Source of the DNA: Ianthella basta
Lineage: Eukaryota; Porifera; Demospongiae; Verongiida; Ianthellidae
Length of the DNA: 64,000 nucleotides
Direction: 5' to 3'
Assembly (NCBI GenBank): GCA_964019415.1
Contig: OZ025869.1
Location: 14,464,419 to 14,528,418, forward strand
In this document: positions 23,692 to 34,589 of the stretch, piece after piece
Layout of the letters: each line of letters begins with the position of its first letter
Position numbering within the stretch: the stretch's first letter is position 1
The notes under the pieces: model-generated
Databases searched by the model: none
Seen by the model: the letters and a program-made list of their open reading frames with translations, nothing else
Told to the model about the DNA's origin: nothing
Position numbers and translations under genes: made by a program

Positions 23692-23768
23692 CTTGTAACT
23701 GCGCTGCAAGTGGTCCACAAAAACTGGTCCTCAAACTATAAGAACAACAGCTAAGAGGTCTTTTTATA
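23692..23768 (-). promoter_or_regulatory. Duplicated promoter/exon 1 without its own coding exon
   Basis: TATAAAA (23768-23762) and a GTGAGC donor (23691-23686) are kept. Exon 1 is 3-5 bases shorter than in the other copies. No coding exon lies between this promoter and the next one downstream on the minus strand at 22.6 kb. It could act as an alternative promoter for member 2 or be a relic. Confidence 0.5.
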
Positions 23769-23806
23769 CTGCTTATCTGACTATGACATATGCATACAAA
23801 TGACAT

Positions 23807-23870
23807 TGGCTGGAGGGATTATCTCATTGTAGAGATCATTGATCTCTACAATGAGATATCTCTCCAGCCA
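23807..23870. repeat. Near-perfect 31-bp inverted repeat (hairpin)
   Basis: TGGCTGGAGGGATTATCTCA and TGAGATATCTCTCCAGCCA form the ends of a stem. The inner part ATTGTAGAGATCA / TGATCTCTACAAT is perfect. This is a likely small foldback element. Confidence 0.8.
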
Positions 23871-24098
23871 TACCTAATTAATGAGATCATCCCTGACATA
23901 CTATACTTAAGCCCTACAAATGAGATCCTTTTATACTGCACTAGTATTTTGATAGGGGGGTTACCCTTATAGGTGGTTGTCCATGTTGAACGCACGTACT
24001 GGTTTGGATGCACTTTACCTAATATGGTATGGCTTTTCTTGTCAATTCTGTTGAATGCATTCGTCATCTTCCTGTCTACGTATATGTATCTGTTGCAG

Positions 24099-24221
24099 GT
24101 GGTCAATCTCTCAGGTCGTCCTGCTGGTGATGGCATAGACTACCCTGTGAGAGAGGGATGCTCCAAATATGACTTTACATTGGAACAGATACAGCAGAAG
24201 AAGGAGAAGAGGGCTAGAATG
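24099..24221 (+). CDS. ZDHHC6: ZDHHC6-like exon encoding the VREGC segment
   Basis: A GTTGCAG acceptor and an ATG|GTGTGT donor bound 41 codons, phase 0-0: [20 protein letters not shown], then [20 protein letters not shown] and M. This aligns with the human ZDHHC6 segment between PYDMG...NFKQ and YKVIEDYSGACC (SGVPEGDGLEWPVREGC, LTIEQLKQKADKR). In that enzyme the segment follows the DHHC core and the last membrane helix and leads into the C-terminal SH3-like domain. The donor runs directly into a GT microsatellite. No exon encoding the DHHC-CRD was found in the window. A near-identical second copy is at 63559. Confidence 0.85.
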
Positions 24222-24224
24222 GTG

Positions 24225-24270
<46 letters not shown>
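24222..24270. repeat. GT-rich microsatellite at the intron start
   Basis: A GT run starting at the donor itself. GT-rich DNA continues to about 24480. Confidence 0.85.
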
Positions 24271-24278
<8 letters not shown>

Positions 24279-24887
24279 GGTGTGTATGTGTGTTGGTGTG
24301 TGTGCATGCATGTATGGATGTACATGTGTGTGTGCGCGCACGCATGTGTGGGTGGGTGTTTGTGTGTGTGTATGCATTGTCTGTTAGCGTGTGTGTATGT
24401 GCTATGTGTGTATGTTGCTTTTGTGTGTGTGTGTGTGTCTGTGCGGGTGTGGCAGATGTGTCTATGTCTCTGTGTATACACACACATTTCATGCTTAATT
24501 ACATGTAGTCCTTTTTGTATGTATGTTGTGCTTGTTGAATATATGCCACTGATAGTTGTCAATACTATTTGTAAAGGCTCATTGTTATGTAGGGGGTAAT
24601 CTTGTAAAAGAGAAATTGCAAATGACATAGCAAGCAGTGAATTAGATACAGGAGGTTTCCGCCTGAAAGGCCTTCGTTAGCTGCTAATAGCCTGCTATTA
24701 CTTAAGATGTCCAGTTTCAGCTTCCGTATTAGAGGCTGATCAAGGACTTTGAGCCTTTATCAATAGCCCAAACATTCCTTTGGGCACCTGTAGTTGACTT
24801 ATGTGCTATGAACATGCATATGGTTTTGTGACGGTGTTCTTTCGCCTCTCCCCCTCTCCTCCCTCTCCTCCTCTCCTCTCCACACAG

Positions 24888-25074
24888 TATGAGGCCACCA
24901 TCAATACTGCATACAGTGGGGCTTGTTGTGTGTTCAAGTTTGGTGTGTGGACGTGTCTGTCTGGACCGTGTGACCTAATGGAAGGGGAGAGGTTACCAGT
25001 TGCCCCTGGCAACCGTGTCATAATTTCATGGTGAAAGAGCAAGTGGTTTTACGGTGATAGAGTCTTGTCTGAAG
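24888..25074 (+). pseudogene. ZDHHC6: ZDHHC6-like SH3-domain exon with in-frame stop
   Basis: The acceptor follows a long CT-rich tract (CCACACAG). The exon reads YEATINTAYSGACCVFKFGV, then CLSGPCDLMEGERLPVAPGN, RVIISW, TGA stop (25032-25034), and KSKWFYGDRVLSEG, with a phase-1 donor (GAAG|GTGTGT). It aligns with human ZDHHC6 around YSGACC ... GEFILATRG ... YWLYGDK. The CC pair and the later C match cysteines that are themselves palmitoylated in ZDHHC6. Homology resumes in the same frame after the TGA, so a CGA-to-TGA type substitution is the simplest reading. As it stands the product would lose the end of the SH3-like domain. Confidence 0.75.
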
Positions 25075-25595
25075 GTGTGTTTGCTTGGTGCGCGTTTGTA
25101 TATGGTCTGTTTGCATTGTGCACTTGTATTGGATGACATGGTATCCTCTACACAGCTCTTTAAAGCTTGAATGTGTGGGAGGCACTGTTTGTTTACTATT
25201 TATATTAGGCATGTGTCACATATTTGTATTGGTTACACATTGGGAATGTGGGGCGGCTCTTGAATGTGTAAGGTTTCACCTCGTTGACCCCTAGTAACCA
25301 CTGCATTCCAAAGTAGGATTGTGGGGGCGAGTGCATTCCTAGCACTTCCAGTGTGTGTAACTACTTGTACTTAGCCCCAGGCGCCTTTCATGTATGTTAC
25401 CACAGCAACCACCAATTGGTATCATGGCAACAAAACTTTAATCACCTAAGTACAGTCCTTCTCTGAGTGATGTAATATTATATTTATAGTATCCTAAAAT
25501 ATGTAAAATCCTATGAAGTATGCTAAATTGGCATTTGTTATAATGCATTGAAATCAAAGTAGTGATATGATTACTGTCTTCTTCGCACTGTACAG

Positions 25596-25668
25596 ACGAG
25601 AAGAAGACTTTAAAGCGTGTCAAGGGGTGGTTCCCAAGGAAGTGCATTGACCCCGCCAGTATGCAAAG
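25596..25668 (+). CDS. ZDHHC6: ZDHHC6-like exon encoding the GWFPRKC segment
   Basis: 73 nt from a TGTACAG acceptor to an AG|GTACGT donor. Joined in phase 1 to the preceding exon it reads DEKKTLKRVKGWFPRKCIDP, then ASMQ. This matches IRGWFPRKCVEKC near the human ZDHHC6 C-terminus, the end of the SH3-like domain. The phase agreement between this and the previous exon supports both. The final exon was not identified. Confidence 0.8.
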
Positions 25669-26800
25669 GTACGTACAATGACAAAACAGATTAGTCTCTT
25701 AATGTCTCTCACTGTTATAGATAACTTCCTTAGGAGTTAAATTTATGTGATTCAAATTTTTGGTGTACAATTTACCAAGCCACAGGAGACATCCTGTCAT
25801 TAATACTAGTTTATGTGTGTGAATGTGCCCGGTTCAAAATGGCATCCCTATCTTAATGTATTAGGGTGCTTCAGTGAAACTAGCCAAACGGCAGTGGCAA
25901 AGAACAATTAAAGGCCATGGATAGGCTTCTTTTGATGTATTGACGACGGCAGCGTACCCAAAGGCAACCCGGAGTGCTCGTAAGAGAAAAGCGTCATAGG
26001 CTGCTCGTACCCCATTTAGTCTTTTCATATTATTCTTGTTCTTCTCACCGAGTGTTTGCGCGCTCCTAGCGCACGACACAGGGTACCCACGGACCCAAGT
26101 CGTGTACAAGGACTTACATACCTAGGTCAAGGACTAGGATCTGAGCGCTGTCGGCAATTCAACAAGTACAGCACTGGAGCGGGCAGGAAATTTGTCCTCC
26201 CCGTGTATTAAAGATACCCCAATGCCGCCATTTTTGTTGCGCTGGTATACTGAACGGTACACGGCGGTCGCTTCATCTGAAGTGGCATAACTGTCGATGC
26301 TCTGCACAATCTTCAGCTAATTTAAGGAAGGGGTATTAGTTAGCGCTGGTATTAATCTGATGTACCATAGTCCTTTGGATATGCAAAAACTGTACAAACT
26401 AGTGTATATAAATTCCTTTAGAATTAAAGGGGATTTAGGAATGGCCAGCAGTAAAAGCATAGATACAAGCAACAGTAACTCAACACCATGATGAACCACA
26501 TTGCCGTGAAGTTCGCTATGCATTCCTAATTTCCTTGTAGCTACATGGGACTAGCTAGCTAGACATTTGGCAACACTTCTGTGACACTGTGTACTGTGCA
26601 CACCTTGTAACTCAATAGCATTGGTGTGACCACCTCCCGATGCACATTATTCATGCCTTGTAACTTGATAGCTGCTGTCTGTCCTAAACACTTTCCAGAC
26701 ATGCACAGCATTCACACGGCCTCCTTAACCCCCAATTTACCCAGATACTCTGCTTACCTTGCATGGTGTGTGAACATTTGCAGCTCAGTAACAGCTGTAT
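25669..26800. other. No confident gene; CpG-rich patch at 25.95-26.3 kb
   Basis: A minus-strand open stretch (about 26109-25861, KRLNGVRAAYDAFLLRALRV) lies in CpG-rich DNA. An ATGGCGGC-type (YY1-like) motif on the minus strand lies near 26225-26235. This may be a promoter with a first exon, but no splice partner was found. Confidence 0.3.
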
Positions 26801-26809
26801 TTACACGTA

Positions 26810-27320
26810 CGAGCTGAATGCCCGCCCTACGGGCAGGTTCCAGCTTATCGCAAGCCAGTGAGTCGGTACCTTGCCAGTTTTGAACTATCTGCACAGGTAG
26901 CAACGGAGGCTGGCTGCTATAACGACGGTAAAGTTTAATTCGAATGTTTGCGATAACGAATAAGATTTTCCGTAACCGGAAGTCCCAGAAACCAATAATT
27001 AAAATGGCGTCTCGGCCCGCGGGAAAAAAGGAAGTCCTTTCTTCGGCTGCAGGGAAGCTAGGTGAACGACATCCCTCTAAGCTCATGTCTCCCCACTCCC
27101 TTAACTGGCATGGCTCGTATCAAGTACGCCAATGACCGGTAGTGGAAGGGCCGGTCGATGATGTTTAAAATGGCGTATCGGCCCGCGGAGAATTGACAAA
27201 GGACGTCTCGCTTTTCGGCCGCAAGGCAGCTAGGCGAACGGCACCCCGCTAAGAACATGCCCCCCGAGTTTATCAACTGGCACGGAGCGTCTCGAGCCGA
27301 TTCCCGGGAAGGCACAGATT
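26810..27320 (+). mobile_element. Non-autonomous transposon copy, inverted partner at 39.96-40.48 kb
   Basis: It begins GAGCTGAATGCCCGCCCTAC. It contains two about 170-bp half-repeats, each with AAAATGGCGT(C/A)TCGGCCCGCG and AGCTAGG(T/C)GAACG. The reverse complement lies at 39965-40478, and a partial copy at about 41750-41965. No transposase frame is seen. Confidence 0.7.
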
Positions 27321-27700
27321 TTATGGCTGAACAAACATACATCCAAATTCTAGATCCCGTGAATTATAGTAGGATTCCCATGCATCTTCCAGTGCTGAGT
27401 TGTGCTGTAATGTACCTATAGGATGAACTACTGTATATGCAAAAGTCAACTATGGCTACTCTGTGGCTGTCTGCCGTAGATAGACAGGTTGAACTGTATG
27501 CTGCAATATTTACTGAATGTGAAGTAATTGTATCCTGTGCTTCTAATGCCACTTGTCATACAGGCATGTGTAACATGGGATTGTACAATACATGTACAAT
27601 ATGGGTTTATGTGTATGTATTTGTAACATAGGTATGTGTGTGTGTGTATGTGTGTGTGTATGTACGTATGTATGTGCAACATGTCAATGTGTACGTATGT
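27320..27700. other. No gene seen
   Basis: AT-rich, then GT-rich DNA leading into the A-type block upstream of exon copy D. Confidence 0.4.
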
Positions 27701-27800
27701 GTAATGTGTATAAACATGATTTTCTTCGTATGTATGTGCAGTGTATGCGTGTGTATGTATGTGTGACTGTATTTACAGTACCTGCACCTGTGTCTTGCAG

Positions 27801-28038
27801 ATTAAAGGTCTTCTCAAGAACAGGACCCAGATTGAGGAGTGGATTGAGGACAAGGCCATCAGACGCCATCACCAACACCAAAGACACGAGGAGAGATCTA
27901 ACTCAGAGGAAGAGAGCAGTGGTGAGGAGGAACAGGAGACAGCAAAGGAGAAGGTGGCCAGCAAGAAGAAGAAGAATGATGTGAAATCTTTTGTTTATCC
28001 TTATGATCTCAGATGGAAACACAACTTACGTAGCTCAA
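27801..28038 (+). pseudogene. ZDHHC6-like exon, copy D
   Basis: AG is present before ATTAAAGG. The exon reads IKGLLKNRTQIEEWIEDKAI, RRHHQHQRHEERSNSEEESS and SFVYPYDLRWKHNL. Several differences from the other copies near its start are synonymous (AAC for AAT, AGG for CGT). The CGTA insertion gives a phase-1 donor. The upstream sequence is of the A/F type (TGCAACATGTCAATGTGTA), but the insertion is shared with B, C and E, so D looks mosaic. Confidence 0.65.
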
Positions 28039-28901
28039 GTGAGTGGGTGGTAGCTGAATTTGAACTGGAATTGTAAAATAGACTCACTGTCTGCCTTTGT
28101 GTGTGCATAGTTTCTCCAGTCATCCACATTTGGCCTATATTGCAGTTGTACGTGTATTCCATGTATTACCTGGAAGTGTGATAGGAGTTAACTGTGTCAG
28201 TGCTGATGTGACTTCTGATGGAATCTTCCTGTACATACATGTGACCAAATTAGGCTAGTTAGGCAAGGTGAGCACCTAGCAACTCAGACTCAACTGATGG
28301 CAGGCAGGTAGTAGGCTTTGGTAGCAACTCAGAATCAACTGAGAATAGCAATTTGATAGCAACCTATGGCAAGACCTTGTGAGCAAGGTCTTGCCATACA
28401 ACCACTGTGACCAAAGTGTCTGAGTCGTAAATGTACTCATGGTGATTGTGTCTGCCAGGTGACAAAGCCGTACTGTAGGTTGACAAGCAGCCCTACAACC
28501 GTAGTGTGTGCTATGTGAGTGTGCTTACTTGTGTTACACTTCCTTACTACCTTAGTATGCTTGGTTGTGGAGAATCTTTTTCGTGTGTGTGCTCTGTTAT
28601 TGCTGGTGGCCTCATGTCTGTCTTCTTCAAGAGAGTATACAGCTGATCACTGCTCACAGTGGTGTACCACTGCTAAATGATGTAATGAATAATGAATATG
28701 GTGATACGCACCACATTGAAGCTCCAGAAGATAGTGACATTAACATTAACAACGAACATTATAATATAGTAAAAGTACAAACGTGCACTGTGTGTGTTCA
28801 GTGTGCCACACAAAGATGGTGTATATGGTATCTATCTGCCATACTACACCAGTGTCAGCGGATTTGTGCAAAGTTGTATTCACTTTCAGATGTTGATACA
28901 T

Positions 28902-29456
28902 TCAAGTGATCCTTCCTGACACAAACTCCTGTGTGGGTGGGGGATTCTCTGTAGCTACTATTGGTAGCCAACTGTTTGGCATGTTTTCACTGTCCTCAAT
29001 GTGACACTCGTAAGTGAAATTGGAGGTAAGAGCTGCTGGCTTGTTGTGTGCTGTTGTCTCTGGTTGTGGCACTTGTTGGGGTATGTAATGCAGTGTGGTG
29101 TGTCCATGTGTGTCCATCACTCCAAAGTTGATCCCCACCTCGCTGTTGTGTTCGCTTACATCACTTGTCTGATGGGTCATGTCCACACCACACACCATCT
29201 CACTCTCCTCCTCGTAGTTGAGAGGAGTTGTATGAACTCTACCAAACACCATTTGTGCTTGATGTAGCTGCATCTCTGCTTCACCTGCCCTTGGGCGGGG
29301 AGGGCAGACTAGCAGGTCTAGACCACCATCCTGCTGCATAGTGGCATGTGTTGGGTGAAGGATGATGTCCTCCTGATCTTTAATGTTGTTTGTGATGTTC
29401 TTTGGATCTTCTGTTGCAAAGTATGGGTCTGTCATTGGAGGCCTTTCCTCTGCCAT
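28902..29456 (-). CDS. Minus-strand family member 3, small acidic protein
   Basis: An intact 184-residue exon, ATG 29456-29454 to TGA 28904-28902, with the acceptor CTTCAG 5 bases upstream. It begins MAEERPPMTDPYFATEDPKN, with a longer spacer than member 2 (NITNNIKDQEDIILHPTHAT), then DGGLDLLVCPPRPRAGEAEM, SDVSEHNSEVGINFGVMDTH and ending QEFVSGRIT. No recognised domain. Exon 1 and the TATA box are at about 30.98-31.06 kb. It was probably homogenised with member 4, which shares the same spacer. Confidence 0.55.
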   Translation of the reverse strand: MAEERPPMTDPYFATEDPKNITNNIKDQEDIILHPTHATMQQDGGLDLLVCPPRPRAGEAEMQLHQAQMVFGRVHTTPLNYEEESEMVCGVDMTHQTSDVSEHNSEVGINFGVMDTHGHTTLHYIPQQVPQPETTAHNKPAALTSNFTYECHIEDSENMPNSWLPIVATENPPPTQEFVSGRIT

Positions 29457-30977
29457 TGTACCTGAAGGGTTGAAGGGGAAGATCCCAGTGAGCACATTCA
29501 CAGTAGGTGGACGACAGTGTATGGTGTGCAGCAGGAAGGAGATATATTGAAAGTAAAACAATTCTGCATATGATTCCATTTTGAGTACCTACACACACAT
29601 ACAATTCGTAATTGGGTAACCATTTTCACTCAAGTATCTTGTCTGTGTGGTCGGTATAGGAAGGATACTGTAGTTTCATAGTACATCATAAGAGTCATTA
29701 CTAAGAGTGAAGTGGTAGTGCTTGCTCTCTACAATGAACATTGCCAGCCCTAGCAACAAGCTGTGCTCCTGTTGCTATGTATGGTGTCACCTTTATGGGT
29801 TCGTACAAGTGAATGGCTCCTATATATCATGGGTAGTATACAAGCTATCAATTTGCACTTTGTGCCCCAAGGACTCATGTCACTCGCTATATGCGTTTGC
29901 CAACCTTGCTTCCTGTCTCAGTCTGTTTTGCTATAATTATGCCCAATTATTCTGCACACATCAGTGCCTAGTTAGAGATGTACATGTAACCTTTTATGTA
30001 ACCTTTTGCCCTGAAGATCCGAGCATCTGGTTGAAGCATTGGGAAGGTCCAAATCCTTTGTTTAAGCTGCTAATTGGAGAAATGCCCTTAGCAAACTCAC
30101 CAGATCAGTTCTACCTGAGTTTGTCTAATGTCTTCAGTGGTTGTGTCTTCATTAAAGTCTAGTCGGCCTTTGTATTTTCACATTACACTTATGGTTTGAC
30201 ATACCCAGGTAAAGACATGGCATGAGGGATATTTACCCTCATTTGCAAGGTCATGTATAATATAATTTCGTCGTGTGAGTGAGTGTCAAGTACTCAGCAC
30301 CAATGGTTCTTTCTGGACTGGTAGACTGACCTTGTGACTAAGTAGTGTAAAATGTAGCAGAAAGCAACCATGTGTGCAATGGGATGAAATGAATAACATG
30401 TGCAAATTTGCCTGGTGGTGCGACCCATGATTAGGTTAACCACACATGTTGCAAACGCACTAGTTTCACGTTAAATGTGTACATAATGTGTAAACCAACA
30501 ACTGACAGCTACGTGCAGAACTCCAACCCGAATGCGCTATAAAAGTGTCAGCGGATCTGGTATAGGCGCGTTTACTTGATTGAACTTGACCGAAATTCGA
30601 GTCGCCTGTTTTGTTGTATTATCTGTGGTCTGACGGCCTCGCTAATCTTCACACAGCGTGTGATTGCAGGAAAGCAGTTTGACGGCAACTGCTGCAAGTC
30701 GGTGAAGAGCACGGAAGCTGTTGCGGCTAGCAGCGTGAGCTCGTGACCGAGCGGTAGACGGTGATAAGGTACAGTTGAACACAAGGACCTCGTGCGTGCG
30801 GACTGCTGGAGAAGGGGAATAAGAAATAGCCGTCTCGTAGCGCGCACCACGGGTGCCCTACCCCAAGGTTAGTAGAGGCACGCTTTGCCTGCCAACGGAC
30901 ACCAGAGCGCGCGTACAAGGCAGTGCAAATAATCGTAGTGGCGCTAGCGCTACCCTCTTCCCATCCCTTCTGCTCAC

Positions 30978-31060
30978 CTCCTTGTAACTGCGCTGCATGT
31001 GGTCCACAGAAGAACTGCTCCTCAGACTCAAGGATCACCACTTGGCAGGTCCCTTTTATA
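30978..31060 (-). promoter_or_regulatory. TATA-box core promoter and untranslated exon 1, member 3
   Basis: TATAAAAGGG (31060-31054), exon of about 50 nt, GTGAGC donor (30977-30972). It is practically identical to the member 1 promoter. Confidence 0.65.
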
Positions 31061-31355
31061 CTGCACTTGTATTTTGATAGGGCTTTTCCATAATTACATG
31101 CGCATCGCTGGAGTTGTGCGATTTCGGGTGCGTAGCCAAAATGGCTGCCCCAGATTGCCTGATTCTACTACACTGGCAGTCTGGGAAGCCAGAATCTGAA
31201 CTGATCACAACACTCAATTATGCGTGTGCATGATACTGATCTATGACATTTATTATATGCTCCTCATTGTTTAACTGTACTGTGTTGCAATTTATTGAAG
31301 TTTGTGTGAAAAATATCCGGTGCGAAGGAGGGAATAATAATACCTGAATAATATG

Positions 31356-31516
31356 GCTCTGGTTTCATGTAGCGGGTGCCCACTAGGTATTGCGTAAGGG
31401 ACTGCCCACCACAGCCGCTAGCCGAATAACGGAATATCATGTGAGGTGGCTTGCTATGAGGATTGTGCAACTCTTGCACAATCCTCTGGGGCACCTGCTA
31501 CATGAAACCATAGCCA
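31356..31516. mobile_element. Foldback MITE-like element (copy 2)
   Basis: Duplicate of the 16.64-16.80 kb element. The inner stem GAGGATTGTGCAA / TTGCACAATCCTC is perfect over 13 bases here. Confidence 0.6.
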
Positions 31517-32230
31517 ATAATACAGTACTTTTTGGGTCGGTTGTTCTAGACGGATACCGGTATCTGGGAAACGCTTGCACAATATTATACGTATTCATGT
31601 ACACACTTAGCTACAGTATAATTGCAAAATCTAGTGTTGACATAGACTGTGAGCTAGAGATTTTATACAGCAATACTGCTCATGTTTATGTATAATACCA
31701 TGATTTCCACTCCAGTACCCGGTGCCCGGTGTGGGTCGACAACCAACCCGAAAACGTCTGTATTCATAATGTTATGAATATCATTATGCATAAGATAACC
31801 TCTGCAGCAACAGCTAAGGCAGTTTCACCTTCTAGCATTGTAGGCTTGGGAGAAGCACTCAACACATGATGTCATTTGATAATGGAGTTGTACGTACACT
31901 ACATGATGGGGAGCTTAGGGAAGACTGAACTGAGGCTGACTCTACTAAATGGAGCAGGAGGTGCTGGGCTACATGAGACTAACCATACTCTCACCCAGTG
32001 TTGCATAAATTCTACTTAATATATTTGCTGATGATATATGTGTCACTGTTGTGGGGTGAGAACCATGTAGCAGTAAGCTGTCTATCAGCACGACCGTACT
32101 ACATGCTCTGTGTGGGAACTGTACCAAGTTTTGTTGTTAACTGGCGTCTTCAGTAGGAAAGTGGGAAATGCAGTTTCTGAAGGACTGTCTACTTGACATG
32201 TGATACCCAGTCAAGCATTCATGTACATGT

Positions 32231-32386
32231 GTAGGGAAGTAGCGTGTAGGGAGGTAGCGTGTAGGGAGGTAGGGTGTAGGGAGGTAGGGTGTAGGGAGGT
32301 AGGGTGTAGGGAGGTAGGGTGTAGGGAGGTAGCGTGTAGGGAGGTAGGGTGTAGGGAGGTAGTGTGTAGGGAGGTAGGGTGCACAT
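32231..32386. repeat. 15-bp tandem repeat, about 10 units
   Basis: GTGTAGGGAGGTAGG with G/C/T variants at the last positions. The matching place in the first duplicate (about 17500) has a single unit, so the expansion came after duplication. Confidence 0.9.
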
Positions 32387-32633
32387 TGCAGACATGGTGT
32401 ATAGTAGCAGCTAGAAAGGCTTACTACTGTAATCTCCTACGGAACTGTGCTGCCATGGTAACGATGATACACTGAGCACAGATTAGTGTGATGTGAAAAC
32501 AGCATAATTATGCTTTCCTAATACATAGATTACCATGGCAACCAGCAAGATGCCTCCTGAACAAACATTGCCGATTTTAATAGAGACTGCATGTCTGCCA
32601 ATGTTTGCCATGGTGATTTCAGAATTGCTGGAT

Positions 32634-34580
32634 CTGTGGTTGCCTGTAAACCCAACAGTGTTACACTGTTGGTCTGTGGTTGCCTGTAAACCCAACAGTG
32701 TTACACTGTTAGTCTGTGGTTGCCTGTAAACCCAACAGTGTTACACTGTTGGTCTGTCGTTGCCTGTAAACCCAACAGTGTTACACTGTTAGTCTGTGGT
32801 TGCCTGTAAACCCAACAGTGTTACACTGTTGGTCTGTCGTTGCCTGTAAACCCAACAGTGTTACACTGTTAGTCTGTGGTTGCCTGTAAACCCAACAGTG
32901 TTACACTGTTAGTCTGTGGTTGCCTGTAAACCCAACAGTGTTACACTGTTAGTCTGTGGTTGCCTGTAAACCCAACAGTGTTACACTGTTAGTCTGTGGT
33001 TGCCTGTAAACCCAACAGTGTTACACTGTTGGTCTGTGGTTGCCTGTAAACCCAACAGTGTTACACTGTTGGTCAGTCGTTGCCTGTAAACCCAACAGTG
33101 TTACACTGTTAGTCTGTGGTTGCCTGTAAACCCAACAGTGTTACACTGTTAGTCTGTGGTTGCCTGTAAACCCAACAGTGTTACACTGTTGGTCTGTGGT
33201 TGCCTGTAAACCCAACAGTGTTACACTGTTAGTCTGTGGTTGCCTGTAAACCCAACAGTGTTACACTGCCTGTAAACCCAACAGTGTTACACTGTTGGTC
33301 TGTGGTTGCCTGTAAACCCAACAGTGTTACACTGTTAGTCTGTGGTTGCCTGTAAACCCAACAGTGTTACACTGTTAGTCTGTGGTTGCCTGTAAACCCA
33401 ACAGTGTTACACTGTTGGTCTGTGGTTGCCTGTAAACCCAACAGTGTTACACTGTTGGTCTGTGGTTGCCTGTAAACCCAACAGTGTTACACTGTTGGTC
33501 TGTGGTTGCCTGTAAACCCAACAGTGTTACACTGTTGGTCTGTGGTTGCCTGTAAACCCAACAGTGTTACACTGTTGGTCTGTGGTTGCCTGTAAACCCA
33601 ACAGTGTTACACTGTTGGTCTGTGGTTGCCTGTAAACCCAACAGTGTTACACTGTTGGTCTGTGGTTGCCTGTAAACCCAACAGTGTTACACTGTTGGTC
33701 TGTGGTTGCCTGTAAACCCAACAGTGTTACACTGTTGGTCTGTGGTTGCCTGTAAACCCAACAGTGTTACACTGTTGGTCTGTGGTTGCCTGTAAACCCA
33801 ACAGTGTTACACTGTTGGTCTGTGGTTGCCTGTAAACCCAACAGTGTTACACTGTTGGTCTGTGGTTGCCTGTAAACCCAACAGTGTTACACTGTTGGTC
33901 TGTGGTTGCCTGTAAACCCAACAGTGTTACACTGTTGGTCTGTGGTTGCCTGTAAACCCAACAGTGTTACACTGTTGGTCTGTGGTTGCCTGTAAACCCA
34001 ACAGTGTTACACTGTTAGTCTGTGGTTGCCTGTAAACCCAACAGTGTTACACTGTTAGTCTGTGGTTGCCTGTAAACCCAACAGTGTTACACTGTTAGTC
34101 TGTGGTTGCCTGTAAACCCAACAGTGTTACACTGTTGGTCTGTGGTTGCCTGTAAACCCAACAGTGTTACACTGTTAGTCTGTGGTTGCCTGTAAACCCA
34201 ACAGTGTTACACTGTTGGTCTGTGGTTGCCTGTAAACCCAACAGTGTTACACTGTTGGTCTGTGGTTGCCTGTAAACCCAACAGTGTTACACTGTTGGTC
34301 TGTGGTTGCCTGTAAACCCAACAGTGTTACACTGTTAGTCTGTCGTTGCCTGTAAACCCAGCAGTGTTACACTGTTAGTCTGTGGTTGCCTGCAAACCCA
34401 ACAAATTTACACTGTTAGTCTGTGGTTGCCTGCAAACCCAACAAAGTTACACTGTTAGTCTGTGGTTGCCTGTAAACCCAACAGTGTTACACTGTTGGTC
34501 TGTGGTTGCCTGTAAACCCAAAAGTGTTACACTGTTAGTCTGTGGTTGCCTGTAAACCCAACAGTATTACGTTGTTAGTC
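32634..34580. repeat. 40-bp palindromic minisatellite, about 48 units
   Basis: Same unit as 17761-18128. Nearly 2 kb of array with only scattered variants (GGTCTG/AGTCTG, GGTTGCC/CGTTGCC) and one unit shortened by an internal deletion near 33268. The last units (34370-34460) share the AACAAA variants with the other array, so expansion was internal. Confidence 0.95.
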
Positions 34581-34589
34581 TACACATGA

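Larger units (their letters stand above)
21690..23790. repeat. Tandem duplication of about 1.1 kb including the promoter
   Basis: The block from about 21700 to 22760 repeats from about 22800 to 23790 (period about 1,095). Shared landmarks are GTCTTCATT, CAGCACCAATGGTTCTTTC, GCGTGAGCTCGTGACCGAGC and the TATA/exon 1 block. Confidence 0.85.

Noticed and set aside
25032..25034. TGA considered as a selenocysteine codon
   Set aside because: ZDHHC6 has no known selenocysteine, and the aligned residue lies outside any redox motif. A nonsense change is simpler.
17761..34580. 40-bp array considered as a CRISPR-like repeat-spacer array
   Set aside because: The units are contiguous with no unique spacers, and the genome is eukaryotic.
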